Positions 1 to 6,419 of a DNA stretch of 7,410 nt are shown piece by piece (position 1 is the first letter of the stretch; every line of letters begins with the position of its first letter). The notes beneath the pieces are model-generated. The model worked only from the letters and a program-made list of their open reading frames with translations. It searched no databases and had not been told where the DNA came from. The position numbers and the translations under genes are program-made. Source of the stretch: VMSU01 sp031400755 (GTDB lineage Bacteria > Desulfobacterota > Desulfobulbia > Desulfobulbales > VMSU01); the NCBI GenBank assembly GCA_031400755.1, contig JANNQL010000044.1, positions 1 through 7,410 on the forward strand. The letters run 5' to 3'.

Positions 1-720
1 GACTTGTACTTCAAGAGTGACGTTTGTACTTGCATCGTGGCATTTCATGGATTAACACAAGGCTGGGCGGATGCTCTGAACAGGGTGCTCATGGTCTTTA
101 TCGCTCTCGGCATCCTGCTTCCCACCATGCATCAATCATCGCTAGGCACCATGATGCTGATGGCAGGATATAAACTTTCGCCGCTTTGGCGGACTGCATT
201 TTTGCCACTCCTCTTTCTGCTCACCGCCCTCATTATCGGCTTTGCGGTGGTGATCTACGAGTCCCTCTTCTCCTCGGCCGCCTATCGGCTCCCCCAGGAG
301 ACCCCGCTCCTGTCCAAACTGGCCACGGTGGCCTTCTGGTGCGTGCTGTTGTTCATGGTGGTCCGTATTGAAGACGTCAACCTGCGAGGCTACCTGCCGC
401 TTGCCTTTGACGGCAGCTTTGTGAGCAATATGTTCCTGCTCGAAAACGCCTTCCTGCTATGCGGCTTATTCCTGCTCATGTATCCCGGCAACCGTCAGTG
501 TCCAAAGCTCCTCTTCCTGGCTGCCAGCTGCCTGCTCATCGGCGGCGGCCTCTACCGCTTCAACACCTACATCACCGGCTTCGACCCTGGGAACGGCTGG
601 CAGTACTTCCCGTCGGTGGGCGAACTCAGTGTCACCTTCGGAATCGTTGCCGTAGAAATTTTAGGATACATGTGGTGCGTCAAACGCTTACCGGTCCTTG
701 CGGCCCATAAAACGGCGTAA
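1..720 (+). CDS. hybB: HybB-type NrfD-like membrane subunit of [NiFe] hydrogenase, 3' part (5' end outside window)
   Basis: The integral membrane subunit of Hyd-2-type hydrogenases passes electrons from the periplasmic HybO/HybA/HybC module to the quinone pool. The frame is open from base 1, so only the C-terminal ~239 residues are present and the TTG at 4-6 is not a real start. About six hydrophobic segments can be seen, including the stretches around VLMVFIALGILLPT, LPLLFLLTALIIGFAVVIY, TVAFWCVLLFMVV, LLENAFLLCGLFLLM, LLFLAASCLLIGGGL and LSVTFGIVAVEILGYMW. The short motif PTMHQSSLGTM is typical of HybB/NrfD-family proteins, and the C-terminal part (YRFNTYITGFDPGNGWQYFP) also fits HybB. It lies 105 bp upstream of hybC in the same direction, as expected for a hybOABCD-like operon. 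The first ~20 residues in the window are more polar than expected for this family (see findings). It ends with TAA. Confidence 0.88.
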   Translation, partial: DLYFKSDVCTCIVAFHGLTQGWADALNRVLMVFIALGILLPTMHQSSLGTMMLMAGYKLSPLWRTAFLPLLFLLTALIIGFAVVIYESLFSSAAYRLPQETPLLSKLATVAFWCVLLFMVVRIEDVNLRGYLPLAFDGSFVSNMFLLENAFLLCGLFLLMYPGNRQCPKLLFLAASCLLIGGGLYRFNTYITGFDPGNGWQYFPSVGELSVTFGIVAVEILGYMWCVKRLPVLAAHKTA

Positions 721-724
721 AAAA

Positions 725-790
725 AATTACGAATTACGAATGAGGAATTACGAATTTATCGTTTACTTCAATCATTCGTAATTCGTAATT
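725..790. repeat. Perfect 19-bp inverted repeat of ATTACGA units between hybB and hybC
   Basis: The left arm at 725-743 and the right arm at 772-790 are exact reverse complements, separated by 28 nt. The arms consist of tandem AATTACGA-type units. Further partial copies lie inside the loop (745-756) and just after the right arm (791-805, also complementary to the left units). In the mRNA this would form a long A/U-rich hairpin directly upstream of the hybC ribosome binding site. It has no T-tract typical of an intrinsic terminator after the right arm, and it lies inside an operon. A role in mRNA processing or differential expression, or a dispersed mobile repeat, is inference. Confidence 0.85.
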
Positions 791-811
791 AATAATTCGT
801 AATTCTCACTC

Positions 812-819
812 AAAAGGAG
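812..819 (+). promoter_or_regulatory. Ribosome binding site of hybC
   Basis: The sequence AAAAGGAG ends six bases before the ATG at 826. This is a strong Shine-Dalgarno match at ideal spacing and fixes the hybC start, which also matches the family N-terminus (MAKRITIDPITRIEGH). Confidence 0.85.
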
Positions 820-825
820 ACCATT

Positions 826-2526
826 ATGGCCAAGCGAATCACCATCGACCCAATTACCAGAATTGAGGGCCACCTGCGCATCGACTGCGAAATTGAAGGC
901 GGCAAGGTCACCAACGCCTGGTCCTCCGGGCAGATGTGGCGGGGCATAGAACTCATCCTGCAGGGCCGTGACCCTCGGGAGGCCTGGATTTACGCCCAGC
1001 GCATCTGCGGGGTCTGAACGACCGTCCACGCACTGGCTTCAGTGCGTTCGGTCGAGAATGCCTTAGGTCTTGAAGTCCCCTTGAACGCCCAGTACATCCG
1101 CAACATGCTGATGGGGGCCCATTTGATTCAAGATCATATCGTCCACTTCTACCACCTGTCCGCCCTTGATTGGGTGGACCTGGTGTCGGCCTTGAAGGCC
1201 GATGCCAAGGCCGCCTCCGACCTGGCCCAGAAGCTCTCTCCCTGGAAACGGAACAGCGTCACCGAATTCAAGGCGGCCCAGGCCCGCCTGCAGGCCCTGG
1301 TCAACTCAGGCCAGCTCGGAATATACGGCAGCGGCTACTGGGGCCACCCGGCCATGAAACTGGCCCCTGAGGTCAACCTGATCGCTGCGGTCCATTACCT
1401 CCAGGCCCTCGAATACCAGCGCGAGATCAACAAGGTGGTCGCCATCCTCGGCAGCAAGACCCCACATGTCCAGAACCTGGCGGTGGGCGGGGTCAGCAAC
1501 CCGATCAACCCGAACAGTCAGTCCACTCTGTCCATCGAAAAATTGCTCTACGTCAAGAAATTGATCGACGATGTCGGTGACTTTGTCGAGAATGTCTACA
1601 TGATTGACGTGGCGGCAGTGGGCGCTTTCTATGCCGACTGGACCAAGATTGGCAAAGGTGTCACCAATTACCTGTCGGTGCCGGACATGCCCATGGACAC
1701 CAAGGGCGAAGTCTTCGACCTGCCGGGCGGCTATATCCCAGGCGGCGACATAGCCAAATTCGTGCCGATCAAGAGCTTTCACGATGAGATGTTCAAGACC
1801 TCCATCAAGGAGAGCATCAAGCACGCCTGGTACGATGGCGATTGGGACCGTCACCCCTGGGAGGAAGAGACCGCCCCCAAATACACCGAATTCCAGGATA
1901 ACGGCAAATACTCCTGGGTCAAGGCCCCGACCTTCAAAGGCGAACCGGCCCAGGTCGGCCCCCTGGCCAATGTCCTCTGCATGTTTGCCGCCGGCCACAA
2001 GCCCACCATCAAATACGCCACCCGGGTCCTTGATCTGGTGAGCTCGCTCGCGGGAAGCAAGGTCGGTATCGAGGCCATGCACTCCACCATTGGCCGTCAC
2101 GCCGCCCGCGTCATCCGCTGCGCCTCCCTCTACGACAACCTCAAGCACCAGTGGCAGTTGTTGATGGACAATATCGGCCGGGGTGACTACACGACCTTCA
2201 ACGCCCCGGTGTTCCCCAAGGGCATCCAGCAGGGCTTCGGCTTCCACGAGGCCCCGCGCGGCACCCTGTCCCACTGGATTATCATTGAGAACGGCAAGAT
2301 CAAAAACTACCAGGCCATTGTCCCTTCGACCTGGAACGCCGCCCCCAGAAACGGCAAGGACGCCATGGGCCCCTACGAGTCGGCCCTGATCGGCACCCCG
2401 GTGGCCGACCCGGACAAGCCGCTGGAGATCCTGCGCACCGTCCACTCCTTTGATCCGTGCCTGGCCTGCGCCGTGCATCTGCTGGACAAGGACAAAAACG
2501 AAATCAAGAAGATCAAGGTCATCTAG
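826..2526 (+). CDS. hybC: [NiFe] hydrogenase large subunit HybC with in-frame UGA, probable selenocysteine at residue 64
   Basis: This is the catalytic subunit that binds the Ni-Fe(CN)2CO centre and oxidises H2. If the TGA at 1015-1017 is read through, the product has 566 residues, almost identical in length to E. coli HybC. Visible landmarks are TRIEGH with E14 (proton-transfer glutamate region); the N-terminal motif RICGV-U-TTVH with C61 and residue 64 encoded by TGA; EAPRG with R478 (the conserved active-site arginine); and the C-terminal motif DPCLACAVH with C545 and C548. Cleavage is expected after H551, leaving a 15-residue tail that the adjacent HybD would remove. A SECIS-like hairpin follows the TGA directly. 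Family similarity continues without a gap or frame change on both sides of the TGA, so a frameshift is excluded. The alternatives are a nonsense mutation or a sequencing error (TGC or TGT to TGA). The hairpin makes Sec more likely. It lies downstream of hybB and abuts hybD. Confidence 0.93.
1015..1054 (+). promoter_or_regulatory. UGA Sec codon plus bacterial SECIS-like hairpin inside hybC
   Basis: The TGA at 1015-1017 is followed by a two-part stem-loop. The lower stem CGACCG (1019-1024) pairs perfectly with CGGTCG (1049-1054). An asymmetric internal loop (TCC 1025-1027 against T 1048) follows. The upper stem ACGCACT (1028-1034) pairs perfectly with AGTGCGT (1041-1047), closing a six-base loop GGCTTC (1035-1040). 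Seventeen bases separate the UGA from the loop, and the loop begins with GG. Both agree with the known bacterial SECIS pattern, which has a short apical loop with a G in its first two positions, about 16-37 nt from the UGA. Such hairpins recruit SelB with Sec-tRNA. The fold was paired by eye and no energy was computed. Confidence 0.8.
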
Positions 2527-3036
2527 GTGGGTGCGCTTATTCTTGGGGTGGGCAATGTCCTGCTGGGCGATGAAGGCATCGGCGTCAGGGTGGTTGAGGA
2601 GTTGGAGAACAGATTTAGTTTTCCTGAGGATGTGATGGTTCTGGACGGAGGCACGGCCGGCATCGAGCTGTTACGCTACCTCGAGGGCCGTGACCTCCTG
2701 ATTCTGATTGACGCCATGCGGGCCGGGCTTACCCCAGGCACGGTGTTCAAGGTCGAGGGCGACGAGGTGCCCAAACGCTTCATGACCAAGATCTCACCCC
2801 ACCAAATCGGCCTCTCAGACCTGCTGGCGGCCGGCATCCTCTCTGACCAGGTCCCGAAAAACATCATCCTGTTCGGGGTCGAACCGGAACGGCTTGAGAC
2901 CGGCATCTACCTGACAGCAGCCGTGGAGTCCAGCCTGGAAAAGATCATCGACGCCATCCTGGAAGAACTGGAGATGGCCGGTTATGCCAAGCCAGTCCCG
3001 CTTGCCTCGCCTGGGACATCAAAATTCTGGCACTGA
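2527..3036 (+). CDS. hybD: HybD-type hydrogenase maturation endopeptidase
   Basis: This cytoplasmic, nickel-dependent endopeptidase (peptidase family M52) cuts the C-terminal tail of HybC after Ni insertion. The product is 169 residues against about 164 for E. coli HybD. The N-terminus LILGVGNVLLGDEGIGVRV is the family signature. The expected nickel-sensing ligands are present: E16 in GDEGIG, D62 in LILIDAM and H92 in KISPHQIGLSD. The GTG start follows the hybC TAG without any spacer, and AAGG at 2515-2518 lies eight bases upstream, inside the end of hybC, so translation is probably coupled. The substrate in the same operon has the matching cleavage site (DPCLACAVH followed by LL). The last ~20 residues do not obviously match the E. 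coli protein. The gene converges on the minus-strand gene ending at 3059, and no terminator hairpin is visible in the 22-bp gap. Confidence 0.93.
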   Translation: MGALILGVGNVLLGDEGIGVRVVEELENRFSFPEDVMVLDGGTAGIELLRYLEGRDLLILIDAMRAGLTPGTVFKVEGDEVPKRFMTKISPHQIGLSDLLAAGILSDQVPKNIILFGVEPERLETGIYLTAAVESSLEKIIDAILEELEMAGYAKPVPLASPGTSKFWH

Positions 3037-3058
3037 CCAAACCTATCCCCCCCCCCAA

Positions 3059-3916
3059 CTATGGCCAAAGCGCCAGCGGCTCCGCCTTATAGCCACTGGG
3101 AATCTGCATCAACTCAGGCGCTACGGTGGATGTCTTAATGCGACTCAAGGTCAGACTGCCGTTTTCATCACGCGACAAATCCAGCATCTTGATGGGGATG
3201 CCTTCCGCATTAGGAGAGCCGAGGATCGGCAGGCTGAGACCGAATTGACGGGCCGTTTTCTGGCTCTTTGCGGCGAGCTTTTCGTAAAAGCCAAGCAGCG
3301 CCCGGAGAGTGGTATTATCATCAGCCGGAAGCTTCAAGGCATCGGCCTCGGCCAGACAGACTTCGGCCATGGGCGTTGTCCCCTGCATGGCCCACATCTT
3401 TTGACAACGGATGCCGGCCACCTTAGTCACCCCGGCCAACACCATCCTTATGGGCTCCGGAGGTACTGCGGCCTGGGCCATCTTGTCCAGTGAGACACTC
3501 TCCCCCAACAGCTCTTGCCACTTCTGACGCTGTTCATGCGAGAGCTTGGCGATCTGTTCCGAAACCCCCTGCAACAAAGGTTGCACTTCCTTCGCCTGCT
3601 GGTTAATCCGGGTGACCTGCTGTTCGTCCACAGACATCACCGTCTTCTTGCGATGATCAACAATCACCACCTTCTCCTCGGCGCGACTGTAAAGGAGATC
3701 GATCTCTTTATTGCCGCCCGCCGCCTTGACTATGACCTGGCCATCTTTGATGGCAACTGACTGGTTTGTCGGCGACGAAGCACGATTTTTTTTGAGTTGG
3801 AACTCAAGGACACTATCGGCACGGGCCAATGGGACCGCCACCAGGCTGGCAGCCGTCATGAGACAGAGGAAGACGCAATTGATATTTTTCACCTCAAGGT
3901 GCTTTTCGGAAATCAT
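3059..3916 (-). CDS. Secreted protein of unknown function, possibly DUF4412-like
   Basis: The 285-residue product has a probable Sec signal peptide: a hydrophobic stretch around residues 13-30 and a likely cleavage site after ARA at 31-33. No lipobox follows, so a soluble periplasmic or secreted protein is expected. The mature part has no catalytic motif I recognise. It holds a charged, helix-rich middle (about residues 95-150, rich in Q, E and K) and two cysteines, C171 in VAGIRCQKMW and C187 in AEVCLAEA, that could form a disulfide. The pattern 'GxxCxxxxxxxxG....EVCLAE' recalls the DUF4412 type of secreted bacterial proteins, but this is a weak resemblance. The ATG at 3914-3916 has only a weak GAG upstream. 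A GTG at 3890-3892 (residue 9) would give a more compact signal peptide and could be the true start. It ends with TAG and is convergent to hybD. Confidence 0.75.
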   Translation of the reverse strand: MISEKHLEVKNINCVFLCLMTAASLVAVPLARADSVLEFQLKKNRASSPTNQSVAIKDGQVIVKAAGGNKEIDLLYSRAEEKVVIVDHRKKTVMSVDEQQVTRINQQAKEVQPLLQGVSEQIAKLSHEQRQKWQELLGESVSLDKMAQAAVPPEPIRMVLAGVTKVAGIRCQKMWAMQGTTPMAEVCLAEADALKLPADDNTTLRALLGFYEKLAAKSQKTARQFGLSLPILGSPNAEGIPIKMLDLSRDENGSLTLSRIKTSTVAPELMQIPSGYKAEPLALWP

Positions 3917-3987
3917 TATCTCAACTTCATAAATTTATTTTTTAACAACTATTACGAATACTTACATGAAAAATATAGTACGTATTT

Positions 3988-4072
3988 CGTCATGCCGAAC
4001 TTGATTCGGCATCCAGGAAACTTCCGAAAAACACGCAATCTGGATTCCGGCTAGAAACATGCCGGAATGACG
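3988..4072. repeat. Paired REP-like palindromes (BIME/MITE-like doublet)
   Basis: Two imperfectly related palindromes stand in inverted orientation. The left unit (3988-4017) has the stem ATGCCGAA (3992-3999) with TTCGGCAT (4005-4012). The right unit (4040-4072) has the stem ATTCCGGC (4044-4051) with GCCGGAAT (4061-4068). The flanks also match in inverted order: CGTCAT at 3988-3993 with ATGACG at 4067-4072, and ATCCAG at 4011-4016 with CTGGAT at 4040-4045. The core 'CGTCATxCCGG...CCGGxATCCAG' is a widely dispersed intergenic repeat type in proteobacterial genomes (established knowledge; not searched here). An A11 tract follows at 4073-4083. It lies between the 3' end of truA and the 5' side of the secreted-protein gene. 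Confidence 0.8.
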
Positions 4073-4107
4073 AAAAAAAAAAACAACGCCATGCCGCCGC
4101 TCTCCAC

Positions 4108-4905
4108 TCACCACCGCGGGGCCGGGGCCAACGGCACGGACTCGGCAAAAGAGGATAACTCCTCGCGGTCATAGAAGGCCTGTTCAAAAAACAACCCTTG
4201 GGCAGGGGCCATCCAGGGGATGGATGAGGCCTGTCCCGTCTTCAGCATGACTCTCGCCTCATCGATAGTCAATCTGCCCGAACCGATGGCGGCCATAGTG
4301 CCGACCAGGCGTCGGACCAGATGCCAGAGAAAATGCGAGGCCACCACCCGCACCAGGACCATCCCCGCCACCCTTTCCAGCTGTAACGCCTTGACCAGGA
4401 CTTTAGTTGATTTCTTGGTTTCCTGCTTCTCGGCAAAGGCCAAAAAATCGTGCATACCCACAAAGAGGGCGGCGGCTTCCTGCATCAGCCCAAAGTCAAG
4501 GTCATCCTCCAGGCCCCAGGCATAGCGTTTCATAAAGGCCCGCTGGCCTTCGGCAATCTGATACAAATAACTTCTGCCCAGGCAATGGTGGCGGGCGTGG
4601 AACCTAACATCAACCGGCTGCACATCGAGGACCGCGATGTCCTTGGGCAGCAAGCGGTTGAGACCGGCCTTGACCTCCGGGGCCGAAAACCGGGTCAAGA
4701 CTTCGAGGTGGGCCGTGTATGCCAGGGCATGGACCCCGGCGTCGGTGCGGCCATTGCCCTGCAAATCAATGTCCCAAGTGCCGAAGAGTTGAGCTGCCCG
4801 GTCCAGCAACACCCCCTGCACCGTGCGGATGGTCAGTTCTCCCTGTTTCTGCCAGCCACGAAAGGCCGTCCCCTCATACTCAAGGACCAGGCAAAATTTT
4901 CTCAT
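4108..4905 (-). CDS. truA: tRNA pseudouridine(38-40) synthase TruA
   Basis: This cytoplasmic enzyme isomerises uridines 38-40 in the anticodon arm of many tRNAs. The 265-residue product (E. coli: 270) starts MRKFCLVLEYEGTAFRGWQ, the classic TruA N-terminus. The catalytic aspartate is D55 in GNGRTDAGVHA; the residue before GRTD is N where the family usually has S or A. Further family features are FHARHHCLGRSYLYQI, with the conserved tyrosines that stack on the substrate, and HLVRRLVGTMAAIGSGR near the C-terminus. I chose the ATG at 4903-4905; a second ATG two codons upstream (4909-4911) is equally possible, and only a weak GGA lies upstream of either. The start overlaps the end of the DUF2156 gene by 26-32 bp in a different frame, so translational coupling is likely. 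The stop is TGA, which shows that UGA terminates in this genome. Confidence 0.95.
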   Translation of the reverse strand: MRKFCLVLEYEGTAFRGWQKQGELTIRTVQGVLLDRAAQLFGTWDIDLQGNGRTDAGVHALAYTAHLEVLTRFSAPEVKAGLNRLLPKDIAVLDVQPVDVRFHARHHCLGRSYLYQIAEGQRAFMKRYAWGLEDDLDFGLMQEAAALFVGMHDFLAFAEKQETKKSTKVLVKALQLERVAGMVLVRVVASHFLWHLVRRLVGTMAAIGSGRLTIDEARVMLKTGQASSIPWMAPAQGLFFEQAFYDREELSSFAESVPLAPAPRW

Positions 4906-5821
4906 TGTCATTTGTCCGTAACCGCAGTTCATAGGAGCAAACCATCCGCGCCGGGTGATAGGAATGTTTGGCATGGGCCAACCCGGCCCTGCCCATATCG
5001 CTTTCCTTGTTGACCCAGGTATACCCTTGGCACAGACGCAGGGCGCATTCCCGATCAAAAAACTGATACAGCCCCTTGATGGTCTTGCAGGCCTTTTGAA
5101 ACTGTAGGACCAGCGTCCCCTCCATTAAAGGCGAGGCCATCGCCAGGGCGCTGATCACCGTGTCAATCCGCAAGACAAGCCCCTGCGCCCTCATCCGCTC
5201 AACCAGGCCCAGCATATTGAGCGCCGCCTCCATCTCGCACTTAAGACTGACGTCTCCCTGCCGGAAACAGCCTTCCTGCTCGCACCATTCCTCCAGAAAG
5301 GCTACACACTGCCCGGCATTGAGGCTGGTTACCGGCTCAAAGGAAAGCCGCTCCGGGGCGTGGCCCTGCTGAAACTGCTTAAGCAGATTTCGCTTCTTGG
5401 CATAGCGGTTCCCTTTCAGTTCGGCAAGGTCGCTGATTAGGTAGACATAGTCGTGGTAGCCGGCCTGTTCCGTGATCTGAAAAAATTGCCGGACCAGGTC
5501 CTGACCATGCCGGTCAAGGTAGGCCTGCGGCACAAACCAGTAGGCTGGATAACCTGCGGCTTTAGCAAGCGTGACCAATTCTTGAGGGCCAGGTTCAAGG
5601 TGGCCGCCAATCGGCAGCAAAAGATGACGGTATTCGGGATGATCTGGATACTCGGCACCGAGAAGAAGTCTGTCTCCGGCAATGGCGGCGCAAGGATAAT
5701 AGGAGGCGCTGGACCAGGCCAAAATGCCGGGCAGAGAATACTCGCACAGCTCATAAGGCTGGCCCACGAAAAACGGCGCCAGCCAGTCATAGTCGTTAAT
5801 GGAAATCCGGGTAAATTTCAT
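4880..5821 (-). CDS. DUF2156 family protein (GNAT-like, phosphatidylglycerol lysyltransferase C-terminal-type domain)
   Basis: The 313-residue soluble protein shows the hallmarks of DUF2156 (Pfam PF09924), a tandem GNAT-like fold related to the aminoacyl-transferase part of MprF and to FemX-like enzymes. Evidence: YVYLISDLAELKGNRYAKKR around residues 124-143, matching the conserved 'L..L.GK.Y.KKRN.I..F' signature, and VNKESDMGRAGLAHAKHSY near residues 270-289, matching 'N.E.D.G..GLR.AK.SY.P'. No membrane segments are present, unlike full-length MprF, so it is a stand-alone catalytic domain whose substrate is unknown. The ATG at 5819-5821 has no clear Shine-Dalgarno sequence. It overlaps truA at its 3' end and ends with TGA. 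A role as aminoacyl transferase is inference from the family only. Confidence 0.85.
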   Translation of the reverse strand: MKFTRISINDYDWLAPFFVGQPYELCEYSLPGILAWSSASYYPCAAIAGDRLLLGAEYPDHPEYRHLLLPIGGHLEPGPQELVTLAKAAGYPAYWFVPQAYLDRHGQDLVRQFFQITEQAGYHDYVYLISDLAELKGNRYAKKRNLLKQFQQGHAPERLSFEPVTSLNAGQCVAFLEEWCEQEGCFRQGDVSLKCEMEAALNMLGLVERMRAQGLVLRIDTVISALAMASPLMEGTLVLQFQKACKTIKGLYQFFDRECALRLCQGYTWVNKESDMGRAGLAHAKHSYHPARMVCSYELRLRTNDNEKILPGP

Positions 5822-5885
5822 CGCTTGAGGTAATTATTCAGCTAACTCAGTGTTGTCTGGTTAAGGAATTGCGTTGGCAGCTTTT

Positions 5886-5974
5886 CCCTCACCCCACCCC
5901 TCTCCCGGAGGGAGAGGGGGCTTTTTCTATCCCCTCGCCCTCCGGGAGAGGGTGGCCGAAGGCCGGGTGAGGGG
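5886..5974. repeat. GC-rich long inverted repeat in the spacer between two minus-strand genes
   Basis: The arms CCCTCACCC (5886-5894) and GGGTGAGGG (5965-5973) are complementary. Inside them a perfect 15-bp pair, 5898-5912 with 5938-5952, carries the CTCTCCCGGAGGG core. Each arm can also fold on itself: CTCTCCC with GGGAGAG at 5900-5916, and GGCC-GAA-GGCC at 5954-5964. The motif family 'CCCTCACCC...CTCTCCCGGAGGGAGAGGG...GGCCGAAGGCCGGGTGAGGG' is a common dispersed intergenic repeat in bacterial genomes. It lies downstream of the GNAT gene (minus strand), so it may help end that transcript. Confidence 0.8.
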
Positions 5975-5996
5975 CGCAAAAGAGGCAATTTTTTCA

Positions 5997-6419
5997 TTAC
6001 CGCTTGAGCAACATGGGCTGCGCATCTACCATCTCTTCAAAACCGAACTGCTCATAGAATGGGGCCGAACCTGTCTCGGCAATCAGGGCCACCCACCCTA
6101 TGCCATCCGCCTGCAGGCGTTCGAGAATCCGACGAACGATGCAGGTGGCGACCCCGGACCGACGCCAGGACGCATCGACCGTGACGTCCTGAATATAGGC
6201 ATCGCTGACCCCATCGCTGATCGCCCGCCCCATGCCGATCATCTGCCCGCCCGCCATCGCCAGGGCAAAGCAATGACTCTGCCGGACAAGCCTGCCCAAA
6301 AGGCCAAAATCTTCCGCCTCCTGGCTTGGCCACCAGCCGGCCTGCCGGTACAGACCGACAATCGCCCGCAACTGTTCATCCGTCGGGCTTGAAATGAAAA
6401 GAATATGGATTTCGGTCAT
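5997..6419 (-). CDS. GNAT family N-acetyltransferase
   Basis: The 140-residue product is one compact GNAT domain that would move an acetyl group from acetyl-CoA to an amine; the substrate cannot be read from sequence. The acetyl-CoA pyrophosphate-binding loop is visible as VDASWRRSGVATCIVRRILERL (R-R-S-G-V-A fits the Q/R-x-x-G-x-G/A pattern), preceded by the beta-4 strand DAYIQDVTVD. The C-terminal part GWVALIAETGSAPFYEQFGFEEM is the usual 'A...FYEKxGF' segment. I start at the ATG 6417-6419 (MTEIHILF); the frame extends to a TTG at 6450-6452, which is less likely. No Shine-Dalgarno sequence precedes the ATG; the upstream bases are pyrimidine-rich on the coding strand. It ends with TAA, and the GC-rich inverted repeat follows downstream. 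Confidence 0.9.
   Translation of the reverse strand: MTEIHILFISSPTDEQLRAIVGLYRQAGWWPSQEAEDFGLLGRLVRQSHCFALAMAGGQMIGMGRAISDGVSDAYIQDVTVDASWRRSGVATCIVRRILERLQADGIGWVALIAETGSAPFYEQFGFEEMVDAQPMLLKR

Noticed and set aside
725..805. ATTACGA repeats as a CRISPR array
   Set aside because: The units are 7-8 bp, directly adjacent and partly inverted, without unique spacers of regular length.
1015..1017. The hybC TGA as a frameshift or a pseudogene marker
   Set aside because: Frame and family similarity are the same on both sides, the total length is normal, the rest of the gene is intact, the TGA falls exactly on a metal-ligand cysteine, and a SECIS-like hairpin follows. A single-base error remains possible and is stated in the feature.
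1015..1017. Genome-wide reassignment of TGA to an amino acid
   Set aside because: truA (4108-4110) and the DUF2156 gene (4880-4882) end at TGA at the expected family length.
1306..2478. Long open frame of 390 codons on the minus strand within hybC
   Set aside because: It is an antisense shadow of a GC-rich, strongly coding gene; its translation is rich in G, V and D and has no recognisable family.
3047..3056. C10 run between hybD and the convergent gene as a phase-variation tract
   Set aside because: It lies outside both coding regions and has no visible promoter context.
2984..3493. Plus-strand open frame overlapping hybD and the secreted-protein gene
   Set aside because: Low-complexity translation, no ribosome binding site, and it is antisense to a gene with a signal peptide.
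4450..5013. Plus-strand open frame of 187 codons
   Set aside because: It is antisense to truA, which is certain from its catalytic motif.
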